From: Bradyrhizobium forestalis
GTDB taxonomy: Bacteria; Pseudomonadota; Alphaproteobacteria; Rhizobiales; Xanthobacteraceae
Reading direction: 5' to 3'
DNA length: 64,000 nucleotides
NCBI RefSeq assembly: GCF_002795245.1
Contig: NZ_PGVG01000006.1
Span: 155,687 to 219,686, forward strand
In this document: in pieces, positions 36,562 through 45,117 of the stretch
How the letters are laid out: the number at the start of each line of letters is the position of its first letter
Position numbering within the stretch: the stretch's first letter is position 1
Made by a program: the position numbers and the translations under genes
The notes under the pieces: model-generated
What the model was told of the DNA's origin: nothing
Database searches by the model: none
The model's input: only the letters and a program-made list of their open reading frames with translations

Positions 36562-37489
36562 CTTTCCCTCCCGCGAAGACACCGGTGTCCGCCCACTCGC
36601 GCCTGGCGTTGTCGACGAGCTCCGTGAACTTCGGCAGGTATGCCCGATCGAGGAGAATTTTGTCGGTGATCGCGGTTGCGAGTGTCACGCCCGCCACGGT
36701 GTCCGAGCGATAGTGGAGGCCGGCGATTTCGCGATTGCGCGCCACTCTGTCGGCAAGGACGCCGAGCGCCTTGTCAATCGTCGTTCTCCCTGCGGCTCCC
36801 GGCGCCGGGGCCGGAACGCCGAGGGACGGCGGAATGACTTTCGTGAGCAGCGCCGCGAAGACGTGAGCCTGGGTAGAGTGACCGCTTGGGTAGGACGCAT
36901 GTCCGCCGTGCTGGATCGGCGACATGAGGCCAGGCACGACTTGGGTTGGACGCGGACGGTTGAAATGAGCCTTGTAGTGCATCGCGATCAACGCCGTGAG
37001 CGCGTCGGCGACGATCAACAGGCGCGATGTCGCCGGATGCGTCGTCGCCGTCGCGGATACCAGATGCAGGAACTTGCTGATGAATTCGTCGGCCTCGGAG
37101 ACGATGTCGTCGAGGGCCGCAGCGCGCTCGTGAACCGCCATGTTCCTCAAAGCGCTGATATCGTCGTCAAGAACTCCGGCCCAGGGGGTTGGCCCGGCGC
37201 CGAGCAGCGCAAAGCCGCCGAGCCTGGCGAGCCAATCTGCCCGGCTGGCGAGATCGGACATCACGACCCAGGCGTACCACCGGGTCGACCAGAGCCTCAT
37301 GCCAAAGCCGCTGGGATTGAATCTGGCGCCGGCGATATCGCGCTCGCTTATGAACGGGCGATCGACGCGATCGCTGAACATGGCGCCGCTCGATCCGGCT
37401 GCGTTGCCGCCGTAGCCTCCATACCCGCCATAGCCTCCGTAGCCGCCATATCCGCCATAGCCGCCGTAACCGCCATATCCGCCTGCCAT
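36548..37489 (-). CDS. PAP2/vanadium-haloperoxidase-fold protein with (Gly-Tyr-Gly)8 N-terminus
   Basis: 313 aa; AGGAGG precedes the ATG. Residues 4-27 are eight perfect Gly-Tyr-Gly triplets, then a globular domain. The acid-phosphatase/haloperoxidase motifs are intact: K173-x6-RP (KAHFNRPRP), PSGH (201-204, 'SYPSGHSTQAHVF') and R253-x5-H259-x3-D263. This set binds phosphate or vanadate. Lack of clear membrane segments favours a soluble haloperoxidase-like or phosphatase protein rather than a membrane lipid phosphatase. There is no classical signal peptide. It lies 15 bases after the SARP-type regulator gene and overlaps the G1-like gene downstream, so the three form one operon. The function of the Gly-Tyr tail is unknown. 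Confidence 0.85.
   Translation of the reverse strand: MAGGYGGYGGYGGYGGYGGYGGYGGYGGNAAGSSGAMFSDRVDRPFISERDIAGARFNPSGFGMRLWSTRWYAWVVMSDLASRADWLARLGGFALLGAGPTPWAGVLDDDISALRNMAVHERAAALDDIVSEADEFISKFLHLVSATATTHPATSRLLIVADALTALIAMHYKAHFNRPRPTQVVPGLMSPIQHGGHASYPSGHSTQAHVFAALLTKVIPPSLGVPAPAPGAAGRTTIDKALGVLADRVARNREIAGLHYRSDTVAGVTLATAITDKILLDRAYLPKFTELVDNARREWADTGVFAGGKDAQE
37409..37480 (-). repeat. Eight 9-bp repeats coding Gly-Tyr-Gly
   Basis: 72 bases encode GYG eight times. The Tyr codons alternate TAT and TAC, and Gly codons use GGC, GGA, GGT and GGG, so the copies are not identical at DNA level, which suggests that protein sequence has been kept under selection rather than recent slippage alone. 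Confidence 0.9.
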
Positions 37490-37504
37490 GTCTGCCTCCT
37501 CTGT

Positions 37505-39556
37505 TTAAGACTTGCCGGTGCCGCTCTTGCTGTCTCCATGCCGAAGTGCCGATGCCAGCCGCGAGAGCGCTGCTTCGACGCGCGCCAGGGTCGGCTTCGG
37601 CCATGGCGACGTCGCGATCCACTTCAGGTCGATCTCACCTGCCGACATCAATGGCTGGGCAAAGGTCTGCGCATCGTCGAGGCGTCCGCTCTCCACGAGA
37701 GCGGCAACGAGAACGCGCAGGTTCACCTGATTGCCGGGCAATTGCGTCGCGACCCGCGTCGCGTGTTCGATCGCGGACGTGAGGTCCTGCAGGGCAAAGT
37801 GGGCCTGAGCCGAGATCATCTCGGCGAACCATGCGTGCCGGTCTCTCGGGGACAGGCGCAGATTGACCGCGGCATCGCGCAGCGCGTCTTGGTAGTTTTC
37901 GCAGCGGACATGCACGGCGGCCCGGTACGCGAATGCGAGCGCCAGGTTCGGCGTAAGCTCGATCGCGCGGTCGAGCTGCTCGAGGGCCCCGACATGGTCG
38001 TGCTTGCACTGCGACAGCGTATAACCGCCGACGGCGTTGGCGAGCGGATCCGCCGAGTTGCGCTCCAGCGCTCTTTCGGCGAGTGCACGCGCGGCATCGC
38101 GTTCGTTCAGTGCATTCGCAGACCACCCGCGCGCCACGCGCTGCATGTGCCAGATGGCGCTGTAGGACAAGGGAGGTGCCCAGCTCGGGCTGAGGACATG
38201 CGCCCGCTCGAAATTGGTTCGGGCCGTCACGAATGTCGTGTAATCCGGGCTGAACATCTGATCGTAACCGACCAACGCCAGTTGATAGGCGTCGAGATCG
38301 TCTGGTCTCTTCTGCATTGCGCGATGAAGCTCCCGGTCGCGGACTTGGGGCGCCAGCGAGCGTATGACCTCGACGGCGATGCGATCCTGCAAATCGAAGA
38401 CGTCGGCTGCAGCCCCGCTGAGACGATCGACCCGGACGACTTCGACCGTTTCGGCGGCAACGAGCTCGGTCGAGATCCGGATCTGATCGCCGGCGCGCTG
38501 AATGCTTCCATGAAGCAGATATTGCGCATTGAGATCGCGGCCGATTGCACGCAGATCCGGCGTCTGCGATGCCGGGATCATCGTGGAGCCGCGGGAGATG
38601 ACGAACAGCTCCTTCAAGCCCGACAAAGCCTGGACGACGCTGTCGACCACGCCGATCGTGAATTGAGGCTCCAGGGCGGGCGAGAGCGCGCGAAAGGGAA
38701 GGACGGCGACCGACGGTCGGCTGACGACGGATCCGGACAGGGCGATGGCGGGCGCTGCTATGGAAGACGGAGCCGGCCTTACGACGGTTTCGGGCTGCTG
38801 CTGCCGCAGGCCGGCAATCAAGTCCTGCGTGAGTTTGTGCGGCTCGATGTCGTAGGCATCTTCGAGTTGGCGCCAGAGGCGCGCATAGATCGCGAGTGCC
38901 GCGCCAATGCTCCCGGTCGCGAGATGGCTCTTGATGAGAACTCGAATGGCCCGCTCGTTCTCCGAATCCAGCCGGTGGATCGCCTTCGCTGCAGCTTCCG
39001 CGGTTGCCGTCACGACTGGGTCGGTCTCGCTGGGCAGCAGCCTCGTCAGCGCGTCGATCAGCCGTTCGTGGATCAGAGGTCGCGTCTCTGCGAGCCATTC
39101 CGAGAAGGCCGGATCGACGCCTTCCAGGTCGTCGAGGATATCGTCGGTCAGGCGTTCGCGCGTGAGCAGGAGTGGATGGACGATACCGCGCTCGGCATCC
39201 GAGATGATCTCGACCAGATCGCAGTTCACCCGTTCGATATCGAGTGCCACGTGGATCTGGTCTGCATGGAAGTGCGGGCAGCCGAGCGCTTTTAGCTCGC
39301 GCTGAATCTGGCTTAACGATTGGCGCAGCGAGCCCTTTGCGAGCGGGTCTTCCTTCTCGCTCCAGAGCAGCCCGACCAACTTGCTCCTGGGCAACTGGCG
39401 TGCGGAGGAGAGCATCATATAGCCGAGAAGCGCTTGCGCCTTTCGGCCGAGCCCGACCTCTTGCCCGTCCACGGACGCCGAAAATGCTCCGATGATTTTA
39501 AGTGTCAGGTGGCGGGGCTCGTCTGCGCCAACCGCCTTGTTGTTGACTCCCGACAT
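37505..39556 (-). CDS. SARP/BTAD-type regulator with FlgO/TolB-like and TPR regions
   Basis: 683 aa from ATG 39556; earlier in-frame codons have no ribosome site. Residues about 15-105 form an OmpR-like winged helix ('LTLKIIGAFSASVDGQEVGLGRKAQALLGYMML... LWSEKEDPLAKGSLRQSLSQIQREL'), followed by a bacterial transcriptional activation domain (about 110-255) ending 'AIYARLWRQLEDAYDIEPHKLTQDLI'. Residues 282-400 carry 'SVAVLPFRALSP... LFVISRGSTMIPASQTPDLRAIGRDLNAQYLLHGSIQ', as in CadC/adenylate-cyclase-like sensors. The rest is TPR-rich ('ALEQLDRAIELTPNLALAFAYRAAVH'). Such proteins are cytoplasmic transcription activators. It is the first gene of the unit with the PAP2-like and G1-like genes and may control it. 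Its own 5' region has no recognised operator. Confidence 0.85.
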   Translation of the reverse strand: MSGVNNKAVGADEPRHLTLKIIGAFSASVDGQEVGLGRKAQALLGYMMLSSARQLPRSKLVGLLWSEKEDPLAKGSLRQSLSQIQRELKALGCPHFHADQIHVALDIERVNCDLVEIISDAERGIVHPLLLTRERLTDDILDDLEGVDPAFSEWLAETRPLIHERLIDALTRLLPSETDPVVTATAEAAAKAIHRLDSENERAIRVLIKSHLATGSIGAALAIYARLWRQLEDAYDIEPHKLTQDLIAGLRQQQPETVVRPAPSSIAAPAIALSGSVVSRPSVAVLPFRALSPALEPQFTIGVVDSVVQALSGLKELFVISRGSTMIPASQTPDLRAIGRDLNAQYLLHGSIQRAGDQIRISTELVAAETVEVVRVDRLSGAAADVFDLQDRIAVEVIRSLAPQVRDRELHRAMQKRPDDLDAYQLALVGYDQMFSPDYTTFVTARTNFERAHVLSPSWAPPLSYSAIWHMQRVARGWSANALNERDAARALAERALERNSADPLANAVGGYTLSQCKHDHVGALEQLDRAIELTPNLALAFAYRAAVHVRCENYQDALRDAAVNLRLSPRDRHAWFAEMISAQAHFALQDLTSAIEHATRVATQLPGNQVNLRVLVAALVESGRLDDAQTFAQPLMSAGEIDLKWIATSPWPKPTLARVEAALSRLASALRHGDSKSGTGKS

Positions 39557-40118
39557 CTCGTCCCATCCCCCGTCGATGGTGTCGACGACAGTGTAGGAGG
39601 GCAGGTTCCGGGTGGCCAGACTTGGCAGAATGCAAACTATCGGTTCGCGCGGTCTGCGAAGCCAATGACAGGTGAGCTCAGGAATGCAGCCCGCCGGATC
39701 TGAAGCAATTCGGGAATGGTACATCTCGGCTCGTCAGATGGTCAAGGGTTGCGGAATGATCGAAATGCGCCTTGCGTGCGGAATGAGAAATGGCTCATCA
39801 CTTCGAGCCGACGGCCGTGAAATCAGCGTGAATCGGCGGATCTTCGGCGGCATGCGGGGCATCCGCCGCGTCGTCGACAACTCACGCGCGAGCTCGATCT
39901 GACTTGTTCGCCTTGTCCGACGTATCGTGCGCGGCGACGCAGAGGCAGGCAGGACCCGATGCGTGTCCGGCCAGGATCGTGTGGCGGCAAATCCCGTGTG
40001 GTCGCGGCAGGTGTTGGCGCGCACTGGATTCACGGGCCATTCACGATCTGCTTCGCATCGTCGGCCTATGTTTTGTTCACGACCGAAGGGTCGCGCAACT
40101 TGGCAAGGGAGGCGTATC
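39557..40118. other. 562-base region with no convincing gene
   Basis: It lies between the divergent SARP-type regulator and the 106-aa protein gene and should hold both promoters. Several short frames run through in each direction but none has a ribosome site or recognisable protein. I see no long palindrome, tRNA or clear sigma-70 site. Confidence 0.5.
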
Positions 40119-40439
40119 ATGACTGTCCTGCTGAGAAACACCTTCAAAGCCTGGATCGATCGCGCGCCCGGCGCGCCGCCCAAGCTGATCATGACGGGAG
40201 ACGTGCGGGTGCCGACCAACGGCTGGCGAGCCCGGCTGACAAAGCGCTCGCCGCAGGGGATCAATCCGAAGATCCTGATCCTCGATGTGAATGCACAGGA
40301 GCCGAGTGGCGAGGCCCCGCAGGAGATCACGACGATCCCGCTTCGCTTCGAGGAAAGCCCGCCGCAGGACGAATACGGCCAGGTGATGATTGCGAACGGC
40401 AAAGGCGAGATCGTCGTCCACATCGGCCGCACGCATTGA
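40119..40439 (+). CDS. Small hypothetical protein, 106 aa
   Basis: Not recognised. ATG at 40119 with GGGAGG nine bases upstream. The chain reads as beta-rich: 'TVLLRNTFKAWIDRAPGAPPKLIMTGDVRVPTNGWRARLTKR', 'PKILILDVNAQEPSGEAPQEITTIPLRFEES', 'YGQVMIANGKGEIVVHIGRTH'. It could be a small beta-sandwich cytoplasmic protein; no cysteine, no signal peptide. It is isolated, divergent from the SARP unit, and 300 bases before tRNA-Gln. A longer frame with an upstream start has no ribosome site. Confidence 0.7.
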   Translation: MTVLLRNTFKAWIDRAPGAPPKLIMTGDVRVPTNGWRARLTKRSPQGINPKILILDVNAQEPSGEAPQEITTIPLRFEESPPQDEYGQVMIANGKGEIVVHIGRTH

Positions 40440-40733
40440 TGGCCTGCTCTGGCCGGGAATGGTCGAATCCGGCCCCGTGCATCGCTGAGATCACCGAGGT
40501 GAGATTCCAAGCGCGGTGCCGCCACAGGCGCTCCGCGCTCATTCTCGAAAAAGAGCAGCAAGACGTTTCGCTCGGGCGTGAACGCATCAAGAACAGGCGA
40601 CGATGTTCACAGAAGGACTGGACCGCGAAGATCAGCGCGGCTATATGAGCGGCCTGCGAGCCGCTGATTTGCAAAATCTTCAGTCAGCCTTGCAAAAACT
40701 CCGAAGAAAGCTTAGCGATTTCAAGCGTTTCGG

Positions 40734-40807
40734 TGGGGAATGGTGTAACGGTAGCACAACAGACTCTGACTCTGTTTGTCTTGGTTCGAATCCAGGTTCC
40801 CCAGCCA
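40734..40807 (+). tRNA. tRNA-Gln (anticodon CTG)
   Basis: Cloverleaf is complete: acceptor TGGGGAA/TTCCCCA, D-arm with AACGGTAGC, anticodon stem ACAGA/TCTGT with loop CTCTGAC (anticodon CTG at positions 34-36), T-arm CTTGG TTCGAAT CCAGG, discriminator G and an encoded CCA at 40805-40807. It reads CAG codons, abundant in this high-GC genome. No integrase, att-like duplication or partial copy was found near it. Confidence 0.97.
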
Positions 40808-40972
40808 GCCCGGGCAATTTTCCAAGGTATGGTTCCAGGTCCCTGAGCAGAATGGCAGGTTGATGGGCCGCCTCGCTGCTCGCGACGGTTTGCCTCACCA
40901 ACATTCGCATTTCCAAGTCGGATCGCAGCGCGCTGTATCGTCCTTGGGCCGTACAACCCAAGGAGATCCCTG

Positions 40973-41335
40973 ATGCCCTATGTCGATGGTTTCGTTCTCG
41001 CCGTGCCGAAGGCCAATCTCGAGGCCTACAAGGCGCTGGCGACGACCGCCTGCGCGCTTTGGATGGAGCACGGCGCGCTCGATTATGTCGAATGCATCGG
41101 TGATGACGTTCCCTATGGGGAGCTCACCTCGTTTCCGCGCGCGGTGATGGCGAAAGAGGACGAGGTCGTGGTGTTCGCCTGGATCGTCTACCGCGACCGG
41201 GAGACGCGCGATGCCGTCAACAAGAAGGTGATGGCGGACCCGCGGATGAAGTTCGAGGGCATGCCGTTCGACGGCAAGCGGATGATCTATGGCGGCTTCA
41301 CGACGCTGCTCCGGGCGAGCGACGTCGCGAGCTGA
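40973..41335 (+). CDS. DUF1428 family protein (YbaA-like)
   Basis: 120 aa, the family's normal length. 'MPYVDGFVLAVPKANLEAYKALA', 'GALDYVECIGDDV', 'SFPRAVMAKEDEVVVFAWIVYRDRETRDAVNKKVMADPRM' and 'GMPFDGKRMIYGGFTTLL' match this dimeric ferredoxin-like family (related to ABM folds). Function is unknown in all bacteria as far as I know. AAGGAGATCCCTG precedes the ATG, a good ribosome site. Convergent with the IalB-like gene 10 bases further on. The 165 bases between the tRNA and this gene hold no other feature I can support. Confidence 0.9.
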   Translation: MPYVDGFVLAVPKANLEAYKALATTACALWMEHGALDYVECIGDDVPYGELTSFPRAVMAKEDEVVVFAWIVYRDRETRDAVNKKVMADPRMKFEGMPFDGKRMIYGGFTTLLRASDVAS

Positions 41336-41345
41336 CGGGTCGCCC

Positions 41346-41909
41346 TTACTTAATCCTGTCGTAAGCCGCCGCGAAATCGCTCAGCGGCATCGGGATCGCG
41401 ATCGTCTCCTTGGCCATGTTCTGGAAGGAGACCTTCAACTGCTTGCCCGACCGCAACGCTGCGAGCAGGTCCGCTGCGATCGGTGTCGAGGCGTAGCAGC
41501 CGCGGTTCTCGCAAGTCTGGACCTGGAGGTCGACGGTCTTGCCTTCGTCCACCTGGAGCTTGGCGCCGACGGGAAGATTGAGGCCGAGCGGCAATTGCAG
41601 CAGCGCGATCGGCGTGCGGGTGTCGGGCGCGATGCGGATGTTGATCAGGACGACGGTCTGGCCGGTCTTGGTCAGCACCGCGTTCTGCTCCATCGCGCAT
41701 TCGAGCGGGGCGTCGCGGCTTGCGCTGGTGCAGCGGACGATCCAGCCGGGCTGTCCGGAAGCGCCGTCAGGCTGCGCTTGCGTCGGGGCGGGCGCGGGCT
41801 GCGCGGCCGGAGGAGCGGCGTTCTTCTTGGCGCCCTGCTGGGCATGTGCGGCGCCCGCTGACAGCAGGACGGCAGCGGCAAGGGCGACAAGTCTGGATTG
41901 CATGAGCAT
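41346..41909 (-). CDS. Invasion-associated locus B (IalB)-like periplasmic protein
   Basis: 187 aa from ATG 41909 (another at 41903). Signal peptide 'MLMQSRLVALAAAVLLSAGAAHAQQ', then a Pro-Ala-rich linker ('APPAAQPAPAPTQAQP'), then the IalB domain: 'GWIVRCTSASRDAPLECAMEQNAVLTKTGQTVVLINIRI', 'PLGLNLPVGAKLQVDEG', 'VQTCENRGCYASTPIAADLLAALRSGKQLKVSFQN'. Cys pairs at RCTS..ECAM and TCENRGC are typical. The family is named for Bartonella but is widespread in rhizobia, usually as periplasmic proteins of unknown role. Downstream of the RND pump gene by 62 bases on the same strand, so possibly co-transcribed. Confidence 0.9.
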   Translation of the reverse strand: MLMQSRLVALAAAVLLSAGAAHAQQGAKKNAAPPAAQPAPAPTQAQPDGASGQPGWIVRCTSASRDAPLECAMEQNAVLTKTGQTVVLINIRIAPDTRTPIALLQLPLGLNLPVGAKLQVDEGKTVDLQVQTCENRGCYASTPIAADLLAALRSGKQLKVSFQNMAKETIAIPMPLSDFAAAYDRIK

Positions 41910-41970
41910 GGCGAAACCGCATTTGCGAACCGGGGTCTCGCTGTAGCGTTGCCGGACGTGCGGTGCAAGC

Positions 41971-44900
41971 TTACTCGGCGGCTTCCTTGACGCTGCCGTG
42001 CTCGGGCGCCTCGCGGCCTTCGCCGTCACCCGTACGGCCCCGGCCCGAGAACCAGTTGTTGAGCTCGTCGAGATAGAGATAGACGACGGGCGTGGTGAAC
42101 AGCGTCAGCGCCTGGCTGACGATCAGGCCGCCGACCATGGCGTAGCCGAGCGGCTGGCGGATTTCGGCACCGGTGCCGTGGCCGAGCATCAACGGCACGC
42201 CGCCGAGCAGAGCCGCCATCGTCGTCATCATGATCGGGCGGAAGCGCAGCAGTGCGGCCTGGCGGATCGATTGCTCCGGCGTCTTGTGCTCGTCGCGCTC
42301 GGCGGCGATCGCGAAGTCGACCATCATGATGCCGTTCTTCTTCACGATTCCGATCAACAGGATGATGCCGATCAGCGCGATCAGGCTGAAGTCGAAGCCG
42401 GCTGCCATCAGGATTGCGAGCGCGCCGACGCCGGCCGAGGGCAGCGTCGACAGAATCGTGATCGGATGGATGTAGCTCTCGTAGAGTATGCCGAGGATCA
42501 GATAGACCACGACGAGGGCGGCGAGGATCAAGAGCGGCACGGTGCCGAGCGACTGCTGGAACGCCTGAGCGGTGCCCTGGAAGCTCGAATTCAGCGTCGG
42601 TGGCGCGCCGAGCTCGGCCATCGCCTTCTGTACAGCCTCCGTTGCCTGGCCGAGCGCCACGCCTTGCGCGAGGTTGAAGCTGATCGTGATCGCCGGGAAC
42701 TGGCCCTGATGGCTGATCGAGAGCGGGCGGACCGGATCGGTGGTCCAGGTCGCGAAGGTCGACAATGGCACCTGGTCGCCGGTCGACGGTGACTTCAGAT
42801 AGAGCTTGTTCAAGCTGTCGAGATTGCCCTGCATCTCCGGCAGGATCTCGAGGATCACCTTGTAGGTGTTGAGCTGGGTGAAATACTGCGTGACCTGCCG
42901 CTGTCCGAAGGCGTCATAGAGCGTGTCGTCGATCAGCTGCGGCTGGATGCCGTAGCGGGCGGCGGTGTCGCGGTTGATCTTGAGCTGCACCGTCGTGCCC
43001 TGCGTCTGCTGGTCGGTCGCGACGTCGCGCAGCTCCGGCAGCGTCTGCATCTTGGCGAGGATTTTCGGCGCCCACTCGTTGAGCTCGGCGAGATCGGCAT
43101 CCTGCAAGGTGAACTCGAACTGCGTGCGCGTCGGCCGGCCGCCGAGCCGGACGTCCTGGGCCGCCTGCATGTAGAGGCGGGCGCCCTCGACCTTGTCGAA
43201 CTGCGGACGCAGGCGCGCGATGATCTGTTGTGCCGAGGCCTCGCGCTTATCGCGCGGCTTCAGCGTGATGAACAGATTGCCGTTGTTGCCCGCTCGGCCG
43301 CTGCCGCCGATCGCCATGGCAACGCTGGCGACGTCGGGATCGGCCAGGATGATCTTGCCGAGCTGCTCCTGGCGTCTCATCATCTCCTTGAACGAAATGT
43401 CCTGCGAGGCTTCGGAGGTGGCCGTGATCAGGCCGACGTCCTGCTGCGGGAAGAAGCCTTTCGGGATCAGCACGAACAGGTAGATCGACAGTCCGAGCGT
43501 GGCGAAGAAGATTGTGAGTGTGGTGCGCCGCCACGCCAGGGCGTGGTCGAGGATGTATTCATAGCCGCGCAGCATGGCGTCAAAGGCGCGCTCGCTCCAT
43601 TGATAGAAGCGGCCGTGCTGCACCTCGCCATGGGCGCGCAGGAAGCGCGAGGCCATCATCGGCGTCAGCGTCAGCGACACGAACATCGAGACGAAGATCG
43701 TCATCGCCAGCACGACGGCGAATTCGCGGAACAGGCGCCCGATGATGCCGCCCATAAGCAGCAAGGGGATCAGCACCGCGACCAGCGAGATGCTGATCGA
43801 GACGATGGTGAAGCCGATTTCCTTGGAGCCCCTGAAGGCGGCCGCGAGCGGGGTTTCGCCCTCCTCGATGTAGCGGGTGATGTTCTCGAGCATCACGATG
43901 GCGTCGTCGACGACGAAACCGACCGCGATGGTGAGCGCCATCAGCGACAGATTGTCGAGCGAATAGCCGGCCACCCACATCAGGGCGCACGCGCCCAGGA
44001 GCGCCAATGGCACCGTGACCGTGGGGATGACCGTCGCCCAGAAGCTGCGCAGGAAGATGAAGATGACCATGACCACGAGGGCGATGGTCAGCAGCAGCGT
44101 GAACTGGACGTCCTCAACCGCGGCGCGGATGGTCGTGGTACGGTCGCTGATGAGCTCGATCTTGATCGCAGGCGGGATCGCTGCAACGAGGCGAGGCAGG
44201 GTCGCCTTGATCCGGTCCACGGTCTCGATGACGTTCGCGCCCGGCTGCTTGAAGATCACCAGGAATACGCCGCGCTTGCCGTTGGCCCAGGCCGCCTGCT
44301 TGGCGTCCTCGGCGGCGCTGACCGCTTGGCCGATGTCGCGAATCCGCAACGGACCCCCGTTGCGATAGGCGATGATGACGTCGTTCCAGTCCTTCGACTG
44401 GGTGAGCTGGTCGTTGGCGTAGATCGTGTAGGCGCGTTTTTCGCCGTCGATATTGCCCTTGGGGCTGTCGACCGTGGTGATCGCGATCTGGCTGCGCACA
44501 TCCTCCATCGACAGGCCCTTGGCGACCAGCTTCGCCGGGTCGACCTGGATGCGGATGGAGGGTTTCTGCTGGCCGCCGATGAACACCTGCGCGACGCCGG
44601 AGAGCTGGCTGATCTGCTGGGCGAGCTGGGCGTCGACCGCGTCGCTGACGTTGGTGAGAGGCAGCGTCTCCGAGGTCGCCGACAGCAGCAGGATCGGCGC
44701 GTCGGCGGGGTTGACCTTGCGGTAGGTCGGGGGCGAAGGCAGGTTCTTCGGCAGCTGGCCGCTGGCGGCGTTGATGGCGCCCTGCACGTCGTTGGCGGCG
44801 CCGTCGATGCTGCGGTTGAGGTCGAACTGGATGGTGATCGACGCCGTGCCCAGATAACTCGTCGAGGTCATCTGCGCGATGCCGGGAATCTGGGCGAATT

Positions 44901-45117
44901 GCCGCTCGAGCGGCTGCGCCACCGACGAGGCCATCGTTTCGGGGCTGCCGCCGGGCAGGTTGGCGGTGATCTGGATGGTCGGAAAGTCCACCTGCGGCAG
45001 GGGCGCAACCGGGAGCAGGGGATAGGCGACGAGACCGACAAAGAGAATGCCAGCCATCAGCAGCGAGGTGCCGATGGGATATCGGATGAAAGGTGCCGAA
45101 ATCCCGCCCCCAATCAT
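41971..45117 (-). CDS. RND multidrug efflux transporter (MdtB/MdtC-like)
   Basis: 1048 aa. N-terminus 'ISAPFIRYPIGTSLLMAGILFVGLVAYPLLPVAPLPQVDFPTIQI' and the long periplasmic loops are those of the MdtBC/MuxBC group. TM4 proton-relay aspartates in 'TIAVGFVVDDAIVMLENITRYIEEG', TM10 lysine in 'LIGIVKKNGIMMVDFAIAAERDE'. Most MdtBC systems have two RND partners; here only one transporter gene follows the adaptor, so it may work as a homotrimer. Its start overlaps the adaptor stop by four bases (ATGA). No outer-membrane factor gene is nearby. Confidence 0.95.
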   Translation of the reverse strand: MIGGGISAPFIRYPIGTSLLMAGILFVGLVAYPLLPVAPLPQVDFPTIQITANLPGGSPETMASSVAQPLERQFAQIPGIAQMTSTSYLGTASITIQFDLNRSIDGAANDVQGAINAASGQLPKNLPSPPTYRKVNPADAPILLLSATSETLPLTNVSDAVDAQLAQQISQLSGVAQVFIGGQQKPSIRIQVDPAKLVAKGLSMEDVRSQIAITTVDSPKGNIDGEKRAYTIYANDQLTQSKDWNDVIIAYRNGGPLRIRDIGQAVSAAEDAKQAAWANGKRGVFLVIFKQPGANVIETVDRIKATLPRLVAAIPPAIKIELISDRTTTIRAAVEDVQFTLLLTIALVVMVIFIFLRSFWATVIPTVTVPLALLGACALMWVAGYSLDNLSLMALTIAVGFVVDDAIVMLENITRYIEEGETPLAAAFRGSKEIGFTIVSISISLVAVLIPLLLMGGIIGRLFREFAVVLAMTIFVSMFVSLTLTPMMASRFLRAHGEVQHGRFYQWSERAFDAMLRGYEYILDHALAWRRTTLTIFFATLGLSIYLFVLIPKGFFPQQDVGLITATSEASQDISFKEMMRRQEQLGKIILADPDVASVAMAIGGSGRAGNNGNLFITLKPRDKREASAQQIIARLRPQFDKVEGARLYMQAAQDVRLGGRPTRTQFEFTLQDADLAELNEWAPKILAKMQTLPELRDVATDQQTQGTTVQLKINRDTAARYGIQPQLIDDTLYDAFGQRQVTQYFTQLNTYKVILEILPEMQGNLDSLNKLYLKSPSTGDQVPLSTFATWTTDPVRPLSISHQGQFPAITISFNLAQGVALGQATEAVQKAMAELGAPPTLNSSFQGTAQAFQQSLGTVPLLILAALVVVYLILGILYESYIHPITILSTLPSAGVGALAILMAAGFDFSLIALIGIILLIGIVKKNGIMMVDFAIAAERDEHKTPEQSIRQAALLRFRPIMMTTMAALLGGVPLMLGHGTGAEIRQPLGYAMVGGLIVSQALTLFTTPVVYLYLDELNNWFSGRGRTGDGEGREAPEHGSVKEAAE

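Noticed and set aside
37409..37480. Short regularly spaced repeats considered as a CRISPR or minisatellite
   Set aside because: No spacers; the 9-bp units are contiguous and in frame, encoding Gly-Tyr-Gly.
36554..39295. Very long open frame (over 900 codons) on the plus strand opposite the SARP/PAP2 genes
   Set aside because: Antisense shadow typical of GC-rich codon bias. Product is Arg/Gly/Asp rich with no family features, while the minus strand carries recognised domains and ribosome sites.
39734..40561. 275-codon minus-strand frame across the 39.7-40.5 kb gap and the 106-aa gene
   Set aside because: No ribosome site, no recognisable domain, and Arg/Pro/Ser-rich shadow composition.
40734..40972. 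tRNA-Gln as a possible integration site for a genomic island
   Set aside because: No integrase, no repeated tRNA 3' end, and flanking genes look like ordinary chromosome.
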